Source: Planktomarina temperata RCA23
Lineage (GTDB): Bacteria; Pseudomonadota; Alphaproteobacteria; Rhodobacterales; Rhodobacteraceae
Assembly (NCBI RefSeq): GCF_000738435.1
Contig: NZ_CP003984.1
Coordinates: forward strand, 1,798,001 to 1,862,000
DNA: 64,000 nt
Reading direction: 5' to 3'
Of the stretch, positions 7,747-16,969 are shown one piece after another (positions within the stretch are counted from its first letter, which is position 1; every line of letters starts with the position of its first letter). The position numbers were made by a program, and so were the translations under genes. Below the pieces are notes generated by a model, which ran no database searches, was not told where the DNA came from, and saw only the letters and a list, made by a program, of their open reading frames with translations.

Positions 7747-8527
7747 CGCGATCCGCCCTTTTGATCTGAATAGGTGAGAAAATTTCATCCTGCCGTATGA
7801 CGATTTTTCCTTCTTTGGCCAGCTCTAAAGAGGCCGCGAAAGTTGACGCGGTGGCGGATCGTCGTTTTTTGGGATCATCGGTCCAGCCATCGGGCAGATA
7901 GGAGAGAATATCGGTCCAATGACCCGAAAACCCAATCAGACCCCGCATGCGCTGCAAAGCTTGTTCCATAGTAAACACAGAGTCGCGGTCCATCACAAAG
8001 GGGCGAAAATCGTCGCGCGTGCGGATGCGCGCATAGCCCTGCATCAAATCCAAGAGATTGGCCGTGTAATGCATAGTCTTCCGGCGTGTCACATCTTCCG
8101 TCACCCCGCGCACAAAGCGATCACGCCCCAAACGGTCCCGCGCCATCAATTTCGCCGCAGCATCGCGCATCGCCTGCAGCCGCTCAAGTTGAAACGCCAG
8201 ATGCGCCGCCAACTCGTCCCCCGTCGGGCCGGCCATAGTCGGATCCGGGGGCAGGAGCAGCCGCGATTTCAAGAAAGCCAGCCAAGCGGCCATAACGAGG
8301 TAATCGGCGGCCAATTCGATGCGCAGCTCACGCGCTTTTTCAATAAAGTTAAGATATTGAACCGCAAGATCTAAAACAGAAATTTTGCGCAAATCCACTT
8401 TTTGCATACGCGACAGTGACAAAAGCAAATCCAATGGCCCTTCGAACCCATCGACATCAACGATGAGTGTCTCAGCCGCCACGCGTTCCGCGACAGATTG
8501 ATGGTCAAATAATTCTTCTTGCATCAC
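7739..8527 (-). CDS. scpA: Segregation and condensation protein A
   Basis: Kleisin subunit of the bacterial SMC complex, 262 residues. The N-terminus has the family signature FEGPLDLLLSLSRMQKVDL, followed by YLVMAAWLAFLKSRLLLP, and the C-terminal winged helix reads SATASTFAASLELAKEGKI. It overlaps nagZ (upstream) by four bases (ATGA) and scpB (downstream) by a few bases, giving a tight operon SPOR-nagZ-scpA-scpB-small protein. This order is conserved in Rhodobacterales. Confidence 0.96.
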   Translation of the reverse strand: MMQEELFDHQSVAERVAAETLIVDVDGFEGPLDLLLSLSRMQKVDLRKISVLDLAVQYLNFIEKARELRIELAADYLVMAAWLAFLKSRLLLPPDPTMAGPTGDELAAHLAFQLERLQAMRDAAAKLMARDRLGRDRFVRGVTEDVTRRKTMHYTANLLDLMQGYARIRTRDDFRPFVMDRDSVFTMEQALQRMRGLIGFSGHWTDILSYLPDGWTDDPKKRRSATASTFAASLELAKEGKIVIRQDEIFSPIQIKRADRDG

Positions 8528-9519
8528 CGGAACTCACCCAACAGTGCGTCAAATTCGGCTTTCACTTGCTGAATGTCAACAGGCTGCACGTCGGGCCGTT
8601 GCGCCAAGACCTGCGCCACCCGTATCTGACTGGGCCCGGTCAACTCCTCGGTGCTGTCCGCCAAGAGCTGCATCTGATCCATCTGCCCGTTACAATGCAA
8701 AACAATATCACACCCCGCCGCCAGCGCCTTTTGCCCCCGCAGATCCAAGGGACCGGACAAGGCTTCCATTGAAATATCATCCGTCATCAACAGACCAGAA
8801 AATCCGATGTCTTTGCGGATGATGTCAATCATCGCCGCCGACTGCGTGACCGGATGGTCGGGATCTATATCTTCGAACACCAAATGCGCCGTCATGCCCA
8901 TCTCAATCCTATTGAGCTGGCGAAAGGCTTCGAAATCATGGCGCTCCAGGCGGCTACGATCTTCAGAAACGCGTGGCAGATCCAAATGCGAGTCCAAAGT
9001 GGCGCGCCCATGGCCTGGAATATGTTTCAAAACGCCCGATACGCCCCCGTGCCGCAAACCTTGATGCAGCGCGCGCGCATGGGTGACAACCGCAGAGAGC
9101 GCGCTTCCATAGCAGCGGTTTTTGAGCACGGCATGGGTGTCGGCTTGGGCAATATCTCCGAGAGGGGCGCAATTGCTATCAATCCCGCAGCTGCGCAGGT
9201 TCTCCGCGATCAATCGGCCCCGCAACCAAAACAGCCGTTCAGACTGGGGCGCGGCGGCCTGATCCAGCGCCGGCGGAAATTCGAACCAATGCGGCGCGCC
9301 AAGACGCGACACCCGCCCCCCTTCTTGATCTATCATTACCGGCGCATGCCAGCCCACGGCCGCGCGCAAATCTTCGCAGAGTTGGCGAATTTGCGCTGGG
9401 GTTTCAAGGTTGCGTGAAAAGAGGATAAAGCCAAAGGGTTGGACTTTTGCAAAAAACCGGCGCTCTTGCACCCCAAGAGAAGGGCCTCGGCAGCCAAAAA
9501 TGAATGGGGACAGGGCCAT
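8524..9519 (-). CDS. nagZ: Beta-N-acetylhexosaminidase (NagZ)
   Basis: Cytoplasmic glycoside hydrolase family 3 enzyme that removes GlcNAc from anhydro-muropeptides in cell-wall recycling. The 331-residue product shows VMIDQEGGRVSRL (62-74), the GH3 loop KHIPGHG (165-171) that supplies the acid/base His, and MTDDISMEAL with the catalytic Asp at about 247-248. No signal peptide, consistent with NagZ. The anmK gene at 53 kb belongs to the same recycling pathway. It overlaps scpA by four bases. Confidence 0.95.
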   Translation of the reverse strand: MALSPFIFGCRGPSLGVQERRFFAKVQPFGFILFSRNLETPAQIRQLCEDLRAAVGWHAPVMIDQEGGRVSRLGAPHWFEFPPALDQAAAPQSERLFWLRGRLIAENLRSCGIDSNCAPLGDIAQADTHAVLKNRCYGSALSAVVTHARALHQGLRHGGVSGVLKHIPGHGRATLDSHLDLPRVSEDRSRLERHDFEAFRQLNRIEMGMTAHLVFEDIDPDHPVTQSAAMIDIIRKDIGFSGLLMTDDISMEALSGPLDLRGQKALAAGCDIVLHCNGQMDQMQLLADSTEELTGPSQIRVAQVLAQRPDVQPVDIQQVKAEFDALLGEFR

Positions 9520-9532
9520 AACAGACCCTGCC

Positions 9533-10420
9533 CTAGTTCATCGTCACAGAATAGCATTCTGCATTCTGCCGATTGAGCGCGGTGCACAGGCGCCGCGCCT
9601 CCTCTTGATCTGCAAAGCCATGAACCCGCAGGCGGTAAATGGTGCCTCCGCCGACCTCTGCCTGCAAAATCACATGGGGTTTACCCACTAAATAGTCCCC
9701 ATGGCGCTCGGAGAGATCGGCCCAAGCTTGCTGCGCGATGGCGGCACTGCCAAAGGCTCCCAATTGCGCCATCGGCGCACCGCGAACAATCTCGCCGGCC
9801 GGGATATTTGGCGGTTCGGCCCGTGGTGCCGGGCGGGAGACCACCGCAAAGGGGCGCAACCGCGGGCGCAACGATTGGGTCAGGCCGGAGCCCGCTGACG
9901 CCGGAATGACGGCAGCCGGAGCCTCTGTCACAGCTCCGTTGACCGTGCCAGCCGCCAGCATAGCGGCCAAGCTCTCCGCCGTCTCGTCAATGATAAGAGC
10001 CTCCGCAGGATCCATAATCGGTTCTGGCAGCACCGCAGAGGCAGGTGCCTCAGCGGCCGCAGTGTCACGGGTCAAGAGCGATTGGATAGGCTGATCTTCA
10101 GCTTGCAGATTGATCGGCCGCGGGGCCAATTGCAGCGGATCATTTGCCGAACCGATGACTTGACTTCCGGCCACTTCATTTACGGTAAGACCTTGATGTG
10201 CCACCAAAAGTCCACCGGGATCTTCAGGAGCTATCCGCGCCGGACCTTCCAAAGCGCGCACCACAGGAACACCGGAACTGTCCCGCAGAACAGTTTGCGC
10301 CCCCCAGGTGACAATTCCAACAAAGACCGCTAAGGAAATAACGGCTCCAACTATATTCGCATAGGCTGCAGGATTGAACCGCTCGGAGTCCCCCTGCGCC
10401 TCATAGGTCGCGTTTGCCAT
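9533..10420 (-). CDS. SPOR-domain membrane protein
   Basis: A 295-residue bitopic protein. A single transmembrane helix (about residues 24-46, IVGAVISLAVFVGIVTW) follows a short cytoplasmic tail; a long alanine/proline-rich periplasmic linker leads to a C-terminal SPOR domain (about 215-295; AQLGAFGSAAIAQQAWADL ... YRLRVHGFADQEEARRLC). SPOR domains bind denuded septal peptidoglycan, so the protein probably localises to the division site. It lies between argS and nagZ on the same strand; this arrangement is usual in the family Rhodobacteraceae. Confidence 0.88.
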   Translation of the reverse strand: MANATYEAQGDSERFNPAAYANIVGAVISLAVFVGIVTWGAQTVLRDSSGVPVVRALEGPARIAPEDPGGLLVAHQGLTVNEVAGSQVIGSANDPLQLAPRPINLQAEDQPIQSLLTRDTAAAEAPASAVLPEPIMDPAEALIIDETAESLAAMLAAGTVNGAVTEAPAAVIPASAGSGLTQSLRPRLRPFAVVSRPAPRAEPPNIPAGEIVRGAPMAQLGAFGSAAIAQQAWADLSERHGDYLVGKPHVILQAEVGGGTIYRLRVHGFADQEEARRLCTALNRQNAECYSVTMN

Positions 10421-10490
10421 GTTGCCTCACTGCCCGGGTCGTGGCCCAGATCTTCTGACACTGCCTCATTCACACCCGCGTCGACGCATT

Positions 10491-12236
10491 TTATCGCATT
10501 TCTTGCGCGGGTTGCACGCCCAAGATACCCAAACCGTTGGAAATAACAACCGCAGTGGCACGAATCAGCGCAATTTTTGCTTGGCTTGTGGCCAGATTGC
10601 CCTCTTGAAGAAAGCGCAGTTCAGGCTGTTCATTGCCTTTATTCCACAAAGCATGGAATTCTGAAGCTAAATCATAGAGATAAAACGCGATGCGATGTGG
10701 CTCATTCGACCGGGCGGCAATTTCAATCAGTCGCGGAAACTCGGCCAATTTCGCGGCCAAAGTCAGCTCGGCGGCGTCCGTGAGCCCTGCAAGATCGGCC
10801 GCCTGTAATACGGCGTCTTCCACCGCAACCCCTGCCAGCTGCGCTTTGCGCATCACAGAGCAAATCCGAGCATGGGCATATTGCACATAGAACACAGGGT
10901 TCTCTTTGGTCTGCTCCATCACCTTATCGAAATCGAAATCTAACGGCGCGTCATTTTTGCGGGTGAGCATGACAAAACGCGTGGCATCAGCGCCGACTTG
11001 ATCGACCAAATCCCGCAGAGTGACAAATGTCCCTGCGCGTTTCGACATTTTGAACGGCGCGCCGTTTTTGAACAGTTTCACCAATTGCGTCAGCTTGATA
11101 TCAAGTGAGGTTTTGTCATATGACAATGCGGAGACCGCCGCCTTCATCCGTTTGACATAGCCCCCGTGATCGGCCCCGAAGACATCAATCAATTGGTCAA
11201 AACCGCGCTGCACCTTGTCATAGTGATAGGCTATATCGGGGGCGAAATAGGTCCAACTGCCATCAGATTTCTGCACCGGCCGGTCCACATCATCGCCGTG
11301 ATCGGTCGAGCGAAACAAAGTTTGCTCACGCGGCTCCCAATCTTCCGGTTTCTTGCCCTTTGGCGGCTCCAAGACCCCTTGATAAATCAATCCTTTGGAC
11401 TTCAAATCTTCAATTGCAGCCTCAATGAGGCCCGTGCCGTAGAGCGATTTTTCGGAGTAAAACACATCCATTTTGACGCCAAGGGCTAGGAGATCTTCGC
11501 GGATCAATTCCATCATTGCGAGGGTCGAAAACTCCCGCACATCTTCAAGCCAGAATTGCTCGCCCTTCCCAAGATAGCTATCCCCGACCTTTTCTTTCAG
11601 CGCCTGCCCCACGGCAATCAAATAATCGCCCGGATAGGTGCCATCTTCAAAGGCGACCTCTTGGCCATGGGCCTCAAGGTAGCGAAGGTAGACAGAGCGT
11701 GCCAAGACATCAACCTGCGCGCCGCCATCATTGATATAATATTCGCGCGTAACGTCATAGCCGGCAAAATCCAGCATCGAGGCCAAAGCATCGCCGAACA
11801 CCGCCCCACGGGTGTGACCCACATGCAAAGGACCGGTGGGGTTGGCGGAGACATATTCAACATTCACCTTGATGCCGGCGCCAACTGTGGCCCGGCCATA
11901 GCCCGCGGGATCGGCCAAAATTGCGCGCAAGACATCGGCCCAAAGCGTTGAAGCGAGACGCAGGTTCAAAAACCCCGGCCCCGCCACCTCTACTGACGCC
12001 AAACGCGGGCCTGCAGAGAGCAGCGTTGCCAATCTTTGTGCAATGTCGCGCGGCTTGCAGCTCGAGGGTTTGGCCAAGACCATTGCGGCATTGGTTGCCA
12101 TATCGCCATGGGCGGCATCGCGCGGCGGCTCGACGGTGACCGCATCAAAGCTCAGCCCATCAGGCAGGTCACCTTGCGCCTGCATCTGCTGCAGGCTGTC
12201 AATTACAAGGCTACGGATTTCGGCAAAAAGGTTCAT
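10491..12236 (-). CDS. argS: Arginyl-tRNA synthetase
   Basis: Charges tRNA-Arg. The 581-residue class I synthetase shows HVGH at 138-141 (PTGPLHVGHTRGAVFGDALA), the FKMSKRAGTF version of the KMSKS loop, and the C-terminal DALR anticodon-binding domain ending in a helix with GLGILGVQPAQEMR. Length is normal. It is separated from the SPOR gene by 70 bases and from dgt by 48 bases, all on the minus strand. Confidence 0.97.
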   Translation of the reverse strand: MNLFAEIRSLVIDSLQQMQAQGDLPDGLSFDAVTVEPPRDAAHGDMATNAAMVLAKPSSCKPRDIAQRLATLLSAGPRLASVEVAGPGFLNLRLASTLWADVLRAILADPAGYGRATVGAGIKVNVEYVSANPTGPLHVGHTRGAVFGDALASMLDFAGYDVTREYYINDGGAQVDVLARSVYLRYLEAHGQEVAFEDGTYPGDYLIAVGQALKEKVGDSYLGKGEQFWLEDVREFSTLAMMELIREDLLALGVKMDVFYSEKSLYGTGLIEAAIEDLKSKGLIYQGVLEPPKGKKPEDWEPREQTLFRSTDHGDDVDRPVQKSDGSWTYFAPDIAYHYDKVQRGFDQLIDVFGADHGGYVKRMKAAVSALSYDKTSLDIKLTQLVKLFKNGAPFKMSKRAGTFVTLRDLVDQVGADATRFVMLTRKNDAPLDFDFDKVMEQTKENPVFYVQYAHARICSVMRKAQLAGVAVEDAVLQAADLAGLTDAAELTLAAKLAEFPRLIEIAARSNEPHRIAFYLYDLASEFHALWNKGNEQPELRFLQEGNLATSQAKIALIRATAVVISNGLGILGVQPAQEMR

Positions 12237-12284
12237 ATCATCATCCCAAAGTGAAGCTGACGTTTAGCAAATTTCACCGCAAGG

Positions 12285-13427
12285 TCAACGCACAGCAAAC
12301 AGCCGGTCATGCTCTTGTTGTGCAAAACGGTCCGTCATGCCAGCAATGTAATCGGCCACCAGTCGCGCGCAGGCCTTTGTATCGGGCAAATTCGAACTCT
12401 GCACGCCCCAATCCCCCGGCATTTCCTTGGGAGTGCTCATGAAGACCTCGAACAAATCCCGCACCACCTGCGCTGCATGTTCTCTTTGCACAACCACACG
12501 GGGCGCGCGGTACATGTTTTGAAACAAAAATCCGCGGATGACTTTAAGGTCGCGCCACAGCTCTGGGGAAAATTGCACAACCGCATAACCCAGATCACGA
12601 ATATCTTGAGCCGTGGTCGCCCCCGATTGTGCCAAAAGCGCCGCGCTGGTCCGCATGACATCTTCGACCATCACCCCGAAGACCCGGCGCAGAGCCTCAT
12701 GGCGCCGTCGGTGGGCATCCAATCCGCCGTAGAGCCGATCGACCTCCGCATAGGCAGGACCCACGATGGGCAGTTGCTCTGCCTGAGCGTCGGTAAACAC
12801 GCCGGCCCTCAAACCGTCGTGAAGATCATGGTTGTTATAGGCCACATCATCGGCCAATGCCGCAACCTGCGCCTCTGCGCTGGCATAGCTGTGCAGCTCC
12901 AGATCATGCCGCAAATTATAATCGAGCAAGGCAGGCGGATGGGGCAAAGCTACGGGGCCGTTGTGCTTTGCAATCCCTTCAAGGCACTCCCAGGTGAGGT
13001 TCAGCCCGTCAAATTGCGCATAATGCTGCTCCAATGCGGTGACGATGCGTATAGCCTGGGCATTGTGATCAAAGCCGCCATAGGCTTTCATTTCCGCGTC
13101 CAGCGCATCCTCGCCCGTGTGGCCAAAGGGCGTATGTCCAAGGTCATGCGCCAAAGATACCGCTTCGACCAATTCTTGGTTGAGACCCAAAGCCCCGGCG
13201 ATTGTCCGTGCCACTTGCGCCACTTCGATGGAGTGGGTGAGACGCGTTCGAAAATAATCCCCCTCATGTTCGACAAAGACTTGGGTTTTATGTTTGAGCC
13301 GCCGAAAGGCGCTGGAATGGATGATCCGGTCCCTATCTCTTTGGAAACAAGACCGAAAGGCACTTTCTTGCTCGTCAAACAAGCGGCCACGGCTGTCTTG
13401 CGGGTTGGATGCGAAACTTGCTGTCAT
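12285..13427 (-). CDS. dgt: Deoxyguanosinetriphosphate triphosphohydrolase-like protein
   Basis: HD-domain enzyme that hydrolyses dNTPs to nucleoside and triphosphate, affecting nucleotide pools. The 380-residue product has the type 2 (dGTPase-like) arrangement: SAFRRLKHKTQVF near the N-terminus, HSIEVAQVARTIA and then HDLGHTPFGHTGEDAL with the metal-binding His-Asp pair. The DDVAYNNHDLHDGLRAG segment completes the metal site. It is divergent from the Fe-S carrier gene with about 60 bases between. Confidence 0.94.
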   Translation of the reverse strand: MTASFASNPQDSRGRLFDEQESAFRSCFQRDRDRIIHSSAFRRLKHKTQVFVEHEGDYFRTRLTHSIEVAQVARTIAGALGLNQELVEAVSLAHDLGHTPFGHTGEDALDAEMKAYGGFDHNAQAIRIVTALEQHYAQFDGLNLTWECLEGIAKHNGPVALPHPPALLDYNLRHDLELHSYASAEAQVAALADDVAYNNHDLHDGLRAGVFTDAQAEQLPIVGPAYAEVDRLYGGLDAHRRRHEALRRVFGVMVEDVMRTSAALLAQSGATTAQDIRDLGYAVVQFSPELWRDLKVIRGFLFQNMYRAPRVVVQREHAAQVVRDLFEVFMSTPKEMPGDWGVQSSNLPDTKACARLVADYIAGMTDRFAQQEHDRLFAVR

Positions 13428-13488
13428 GATTGCCCACCTTGTCGCCTGCTCTTGCAGCGCTTATATGAGAGTTACCCGTTAATGTCAT

Positions 13489-13830
13489 GTGAGCTTTTTA
13501 CCAATGTTGACCCTGCCTCCCAAAGTGACCGACCGCGCCTTTGAGCGGCTTGCCGAAATTGGCGCCCAGGCGCAGGGAAAATCCTTGCGCGTCGCGGTCG
13601 AGGGCGGCGGCTGTTCTGGCTTTCAATATGAGATCGCGCTGGATGCGCCAAAGCCTGATGATTTGGTCTTGTCAGGTCATGGTGAAACCGTTGTGATTGA
13701 CGCGGTCTCCTTGCCATTTCTAGCCTCTGCGACCATTGATTTTAGCGAAGAATTGATTGGCGCGCGCTTTGTCATCGACAATCCCAACGCCTCTTCAAGC
13801 TGCGGCTGCGGTGTCTCTTTTTCGATGTAA
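13489..13830 (+). CDS. A-type iron-sulfur carrier (ErpA/HesB family)
   Basis: Small Fe-S cluster transfer protein, 113 residues from GTG 13489 or 108 from ATG 13504 (MLTLPPKVTDRAFERL). The three ligand cysteines are present: GGGCSGFQYEI and SSCGCGVSF at the C-terminus. It lacks sequence hallmarks that would separate ErpA from IscA or SufA. No suf or isc genes are in the window, so ErpA is the more likely role because that gene usually stands alone. Confidence 0.9.
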   Translation: MSFLPMLTLPPKVTDRAFERLAEIGAQAQGKSLRVAVEGGGCSGFQYEIALDAPKPDDLVLSGHGETVVIDAVSLPFLASATIDFSEELIGARFVIDNPNASSSCGCGVSFSM

Positions 13831-13884
13831 TCGCACCGCGATTGCTTTTTGCCCGCTCAAACCTCAAAGACTGCGATGGATCTC

Positions 13885-14664
13885 ATGAAAATAGCGACAT
13901 TCAATATCAATGGGATCAAAGCCCGCATTCAAGCCTTGACCGATTGGCTGAATGAAGCGCAACCCGATGTGGCGCTGCTACAAGAGATCAAATCCGTTGA
14001 TGAGAATTTCCCGCGCGCGCATTTTGAGGATATGGGCTATCAGGTGGAAACTCACGGTCAGAAAAGCTTCAACGGCGTGGCAATCTTGTCGAAATTGCCT
14101 TTGGAGGATATCAGCCGTGGGTTGCCGGGCGATGACAGTGATGAACAGGCCCGCTGGATCGAAGCTACAGTGATCGGCAAACGGCCCATTCGGGTTTGCG
14201 GGCTGTATCTGCCAAATGGAAATCCGGCGCCCGGCCCAAAATATGACTATAAACTTGATTGGATGCGGCGGTTAAAAACCCGCGCTGAAGCCTTGATGGC
14301 GGCTGAAGAGCCCGCTTTGATGGCGGGAGATTACAATATCATTCCCCAGCTCGAAGATGCCGCAAAGCCCGAGGCCTGGACTCAAGACGCGCTGTTTTTG
14401 CCGCAATCACGCGCGGCGTTTCGCGATGTGGTCAATCTGGGGTTCACTGAAGCCTTCCGAAGCCTGCATCCCGCGCCGGGCCATTATTCTTTTTGGGACT
14501 ATCAAGCGGGAAGCTGGCAACGCAATAATGGGATCAGAATTGACCATTTTTTGCTGACACCCAGCTGCGCTGATTTATTGCAGGCCTGTGAAATAGATTC
14601 GGCCATTCGCGGGAGAGACAAACCATCAGACCATGTGCCGGTGTGGATCACACTCGACGCCTAA
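13885..14664 (+). CDS. xthA: Exodeoxyribonuclease III
   Basis: AP endonuclease and 3'-5' exonuclease of base excision repair. From ATG 13885 the product is 259 residues and begins MKIATFNINGIKARI, the expected N-terminus; ATG 13876 is an alternative. Motifs: LLQEIK (metal-binding Glu), GLYLPNGNPAPGPKYDYKLDW, GDYNIIP and the C-terminal SDHVPVWI catalytic Asp-His. It follows the Fe-S carrier gene in the same direction and is convergent with the cytochrome b561 gene. Confidence 0.96.
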   Translation: MKIATFNINGIKARIQALTDWLNEAQPDVALLQEIKSVDENFPRAHFEDMGYQVETHGQKSFNGVAILSKLPLEDISRGLPGDDSDEQARWIEATVIGKRPIRVCGLYLPNGNPAPGPKYDYKLDWMRRLKTRAEALMAAEEPALMAGDYNIIPQLEDAAKPEAWTQDALFLPQSRAAFRDVVNLGFTEAFRSLHPAPGHYSFWDYQAGSWQRNNGIRIDHFLLTPSCADLLQACEIDSAIRGRDKPSDHVPVWITLDA

Positions 14665-14684
14665 GCCTACTCTATGGTGACGTT

Positions 14685-15239
14685 TCAACCCTGATCCGTT
14701 GCCTTGACCTGGTCCCTGCTCCGTTCTTTGAAGAGCGGCACCATCGCAGACCATACCCCATCACGCAAAAAACGATGATAAACAGCCGCAGCAACATGAA
14801 GCGTGATAAGAGCGTAGCTTGCCGTGATGCTGGCCTCATGCGCCGCGATGCAAAAGCCCATGAGCGCCCCGTCGCGCAGTCCAAGCGTGAAGACCACTCC
14901 GATGGCCAGCCCGGTGACGGCAATCATCATCAAAGCCACATACATGCCATAATGCACGAGCTTTGCTGCAACCCGTTGCCAATCTGGGGCAGATTGAGGC
15001 AACGCGGAGCCCTGCCCGCGCATGACCCAAAGCCGCAGCGCTAAAATCAAAAGAAAAGCACAGGCAAAGATAAACTCAAACCGCAGAAAACCGGGGTCTT
15101 CCAATTGGTTTAAATCGTCAACTTGTTTGAAAATCCCATAGGCAAACACACCTATAAAGCCCCAATGTAGCAATTTGCCGGTGGCCGAATAGCTTTGCCC
15201 TACGTCCGTTGTGTTCACTTTCGAGCCCTTTCGCAGCAT
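14685..15239 (-). CDS. Cytochrome b561-family membrane protein
   Basis: Four-helix di-heme b cytochrome of the inner membrane, 184 residues (GTG at 15218 is an alternative start). Conserved histidines lie in LLHWGF, LVHYGMYVALM, and AAHEASITASYALITLHVAAAVYHRF; spacing fits bacterial cytochrome b561, which transfers electrons from quinol, for example to superoxide. Hydrophobic segments are near residues 25-45, 55-72, 93-118 and 130-160. No YceI partner is adjacent, so the electron acceptor is unknown. Confidence 0.85.
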   Translation of the reverse strand: MLRKGSKVNTTDVGQSYSATGKLLHWGFIGVFAYGIFKQVDDLNQLEDPGFLRFEFIFACAFLLILALRLWVMRGQGSALPQSAPDWQRVAAKLVHYGMYVALMMIAVTGLAIGVVFTLGLRDGALMGFCIAAHEASITASYALITLHVAAAVYHRFLRDGVWSAMVPLFKERSRDQVKATDQG

Positions 15240-15332
15240 TGGAGCACAGACAACTCTGGACCCGCTTCATTACGAATACACTCAATAATTTACCAAAATA
15301 TGACCGTGTCGCGAAAACGCCCGAAAGCCGCC

Positions 15333-15755
15333 TCAGTCGTCGCGGTGGACCTTTTCGCGCCGCTCATGACGCTCTTGCGCCTCAAGGCTCATGGTGGCGA
15401 TAGGACGGGCATCTAAGCGACGCAGAGAGATGGGATCGCCCGTCTCTTCGCAATAGCCGTATTCCCCTTCTTCAATACGGCGCAGGGCCGCATCTATTTT
15501 CGACACCAGTTTGCGCTGCCTGTCGCGCGTGCGCAATTCAAGCGCCCGGTCGGTCTCCTCGCTCGCCCGATCTGAGATATCCGGTATGGCGCGGGTGTTG
15601 TCTTGCAGCGTCTCAATTGTCTCTTTGCTGTCGGACATCAATTCGCTTTTCCAGTCCAGTAACTTGCGGCGGAAATACGCAAGCTGCGTGTCGTTCATAA
15701 ACGGCTCATCGTCAGCAGGGCGATAATCATCGGGCACAATAACCTCGGCTTTCAT
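15333..15755 (-). CDS. dksA: RNA polymerase-binding transcription factor DksA
   Basis: Secondary-channel regulator that works with ppGpp at rRNA and stress promoters. The 140-residue product has the coiled-coil helices and the tip region DISDRASEETDRALELR. The C-terminal finger reads YGYCEETGDPISLRRLDARPIATMS, keeping only the first of four zinc cysteines. A one-cysteine DksA is known from Rhodobacter sphaeroides and still functions, so this is a family trait and not a defect. It is divergent from the MoxR gene with about 150 bases between. Confidence 0.95.
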   Translation of the reverse strand: MKAEVIVPDDYRPADDEPFMNDTQLAYFRRKLLDWKSELMSDSKETIETLQDNTRAIPDISDRASEETDRALELRTRDRQRKLVSKIDAALRRIEEGEYGYCEETGDPISLRRLDARPIATMSLEAQERHERREKVHRDD

Positions 15756-15910
15756 ATAGCAAACCTCTTATTCTCAACGAAGCGGCGCATCACAATGCAA
15801 CCTTTGAGCGGGATGTATCCAACGTTAATACATTTGTCACGCAGAAAACCGCGATTGGAACAGCGTCCAGAGCATGTTAGGTTCGAAAAAAACAAGTAGA
15901 GAGTCGTGCT

Positions 15911-16750
15911 GTGAAATTTACCTCCACCGATACCTATATCGCCGCGGATGATCTAGCGGTCGCTGTGAATGCCGCCGTGACCTTAGAACGGCCCCTTTTG
16001 GTCAAGGGAGAACCTGGGACGGGTAAAACCGAATTGGCCCGGCAGGTGGCATCCGCCCTTGGCCTAGACATGATAGAGTGGAACATCAAATCCACCACCC
16101 GCGCCCAACAGGGGCTTTATGAATATGATGCGGTCAGCCGGTTGCGGGACAGCCAGCTGGGCGATGAACGGGTGCGCAATGTCTCAAATTATATCAAAAA
16201 AGGCAAAATTTGGCAGGCCTTTGAGAGCGACAAAAAAGTCGTTTTGCTCATTGACGAGATTGACAAAGCTGACATCGAATTTCCCAACGACCTGTTGCAA
16301 GAACTCGACCGTATGGCGTTTCATGTTTATGAAACAGGCGAGACCGTTGAAGCGCGCCATCGCCCGGTTGTGATCATCACCTCAAACAATGAAAAAGAGC
16401 TGCCCGATGCCTTCCTTCGGCGATGTTTTTTTCACTACATCAGCTTTCCAGATCCGAGCACATTGCGCCAGATCATCGAAGTGCACCATCCCGGGCTGAA
16501 ACCGCAACTTTTGGAAACCGCTCTCACACAGTTTTTCGAAGTGCGCGAGACGCCCGGGTTGAAGAAAAAACCCTCGACAAGCGAAGTGCTGGACTGGCTC
16601 AAGCTGCTATTGGCCGAAGATCTAACGGCCGAAGACCTGCGCCGAGATGGGGTCAACGCCCTGCCCCGGCTGCATGGCGCATTGCTTAAAAACGAGCAAG
16701 ACGTACATCTTTTCGAGCGTTTGGCGTTTATGGCGCGTGCGCAAAGATAA
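15911..16750 (+). CDS. MoxR-family AAA+ ATPase
   Basis: Chaperone-like ATPase, 279 residues starting at GTG 15911. Walker A GEPGTGKT at 33-40 and Walker B VVLLIDEIDKADIEFPNDLL; sensor segment IITSNNEKELPDAFLRRCFF. MoxR proteins pair with a VWA-domain partner to load metals or assemble enzyme complexes; here that partner is encoded just downstream (16970). The pair resembles CoxD/CoxE of carbon monoxide dehydrogenase clusters, but no cox structural genes are in the window, so the client is unknown. Confidence 0.92.
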   Translation: MKFTSTDTYIAADDLAVAVNAAVTLERPLLVKGEPGTGKTELARQVASALGLDMIEWNIKSTTRAQQGLYEYDAVSRLRDSQLGDERVRNVSNYIKKGKIWQAFESDKKVVLLIDEIDKADIEFPNDLLQELDRMAFHVYETGETVEARHRPVVIITSNNEKELPDAFLRRCFFHYISFPDPSTLRQIIEVHHPGLKPQLLETALTQFFEVRETPGLKKKPSTSEVLDWLKLLLAEDLTAEDLRRDGVNALPRLHGALLKNEQDVHLFERLAFMARAQR

Positions 16751-16804
16751 CCCCCACCCGCAGGGACCTATGGCCCCGCCTTATTTTGAAGAATGGAACG
16801 ACAG

Positions 16805-16966
16805 ATGACATATTTTGGCTTGGCCCTTGGGGCCATGTTTGGGGCTGCGCTTGCAGCAAAACGCAAGGGTAAATTGTTGGATATGCTGCAATATGGCGCC
16901 GCATGTGGCATTATCGGCGGGCTTTTGGCGTTGATTGCCAATATCGTTATCCTGCGCATGGGCTAG
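16805..16966 (+). CDS. Small hydrophobic protein between MoxR and VWA genes
   Basis: A 53-residue open frame from ATG 16805 to TAG 16966, filling the gap between the MoxR and VWA genes and ending three bases before the latter. Two hydrophobic segments (about 3-17, FGLALGAMFGAALAA, and 31-50, GAACGIIGGLLALIANIVI) flank a basic loop KRKGKLLD, predicting a helical hairpin in the inner membrane. I do not recognise the family. Position and spacing argue for real translation coupled to its neighbours. Confidence 0.6.
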   Translation: MTYFGLALGAMFGAALAAKRKGKLLDMLQYGAACGIIGGLLALIANIVILRMG

Positions 16967-16969
16967 CCG

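Noticed and set aside
15333-15755. DksA damaged because three of four zinc cysteines are missing
   Set aside because: One-cysteine DksA proteins are normal in Rhodobacterales and retain function, so it is not a defect.
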